From Thermoflexia bacterium (GTDB lineage Bacteria; Chloroflexota; Anaerolineae; B4-G1; SLSP01), in assembly GCA_030605705.1 (NCBI GenBank), contig JAUWHU010000031.1, forward strand, positions 1 through 5,147: DNA of 5,147 nt, given 5' to 3'. Position numbers and translations under genes: made by a program. The notes beneath the pieces were generated by a model. It saw nothing but the letters and a program-made list of their open reading frames with translations. It was not told the DNA's origin and did no database searches. Position 1 is the first letter of the stretch. Each line of letters starts with the position of its first letter. Below, in pieces: positions 5,082 through 5,147 of the stretch.

Positions 5082-5147
5082 ATGTCACACTCTCTTTCCG
5101 AAAAGATCACCCACCGCACAGCGCGGGTGGGCGTCATCGGCCTGGGC
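5082..5147 (+). CDS. Probable nucleotide-sugar dehydrogenase, 5' fragment
   Basis: Only 22 codons are present before the window ends: MSHSLSEKITHRTARVGVIG followed by LG. The stretch RTARVGVIGLG is the first beta strand and the start of a GxGxxG dinucleotide-binding loop. An 'EKI..RTA+VGVIGLG' opening is typical of UDP-glucose / UDP-N-acetylmannosamine 6-dehydrogenases, which oxidise nucleotide sugars with NAD for cell-surface polysaccharide synthesis. Other NAD-binding oxidoreductases with a similar N-terminus cannot be excluded from so short a piece. The strong AGGAGG site supports this start. No functional link to the upstream recombinase-like gene is evident. Confidence 0.7.
   Translation, partial: MSHSLSEKITHRTARVGVIGLG

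Overview
The window is an ordinary-looking bacterial chromosomal stretch, moderately GC-rich, with four genes. In order they are transcription terminator Rho (+), threonyl-tRNA synthetase (-), a degenerate tyrosine-recombinase-like protein (+), and the first 22 codons of a probable nucleotide-sugar dehydrogenase (+, cut by the window edge). A Chloroflexota bacterium (Anaerolineae-like) is my best guess. The reasons are a ThrRS without the N-terminal TGS domain, a T-box leader outside the classic low-GC Firmicutes context, Gram-positive-style Rho signatures (LIGERPEE, PSGRTLSGG), and intergenic repeats of the 'CCGCCAAGACGCCAAGGCGC' kind. This is inference, not proof.

Layout. Positions 42-1583 encode Rho, preceded by its own Shine-Dalgarno. 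A 230-bp convergent gap (1584-1813) holds a nested inverted repeat but no convincing intrinsic terminator for either flanking gene. thrS runs leftward from 3574 to 1814. Upstream of it is a complete T-box riboswitch (about 3858-3611). Stem I, a Thr ACC specifier opposite an AGUA loop-E motif, a GAGAG bulge motif, a Stem III candidate, the 14-nt T-box, a fully pairable antiterminator and a mutually exclusive intrinsic terminator can all be traced by eye. It is driven by a perfect consensus promoter (TTGACA, 17 bp, TATAAT). A divergent promoter (TTGATT, 17 bp, TATAAT) reads right into the recombinase-like gene, and its predicted start site lies 0-3 nt from the ATG, implying a leaderless mRNA. 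The end of that gene runs into short AAGTT-type repeats. A six-copy TACTCCC tract follows, then a strong ribosome-binding site and the sugar-dehydrogenase start.

How the parts relate. rho and thrS are housekeeping genes for transcription termination and translation, in separate transcription units. thrS is expected to be induced when uncharged tRNA-Thr accumulates. The recombinase-like protein has the fold signatures of XerC/XerD but has lost most of the catalytic set (Arg-I to Lys, His-II to Glu, His/Trp-III to Leu, Tyr displaced). It may be a DNA-binding protein that no longer recombines. I see no CRISPR array, tRNA or rRNA gene, or intact insertion sequence. The most promising novel items are this degenerate recombinase with its leaderless promoter, and the repeats at its 3' end.
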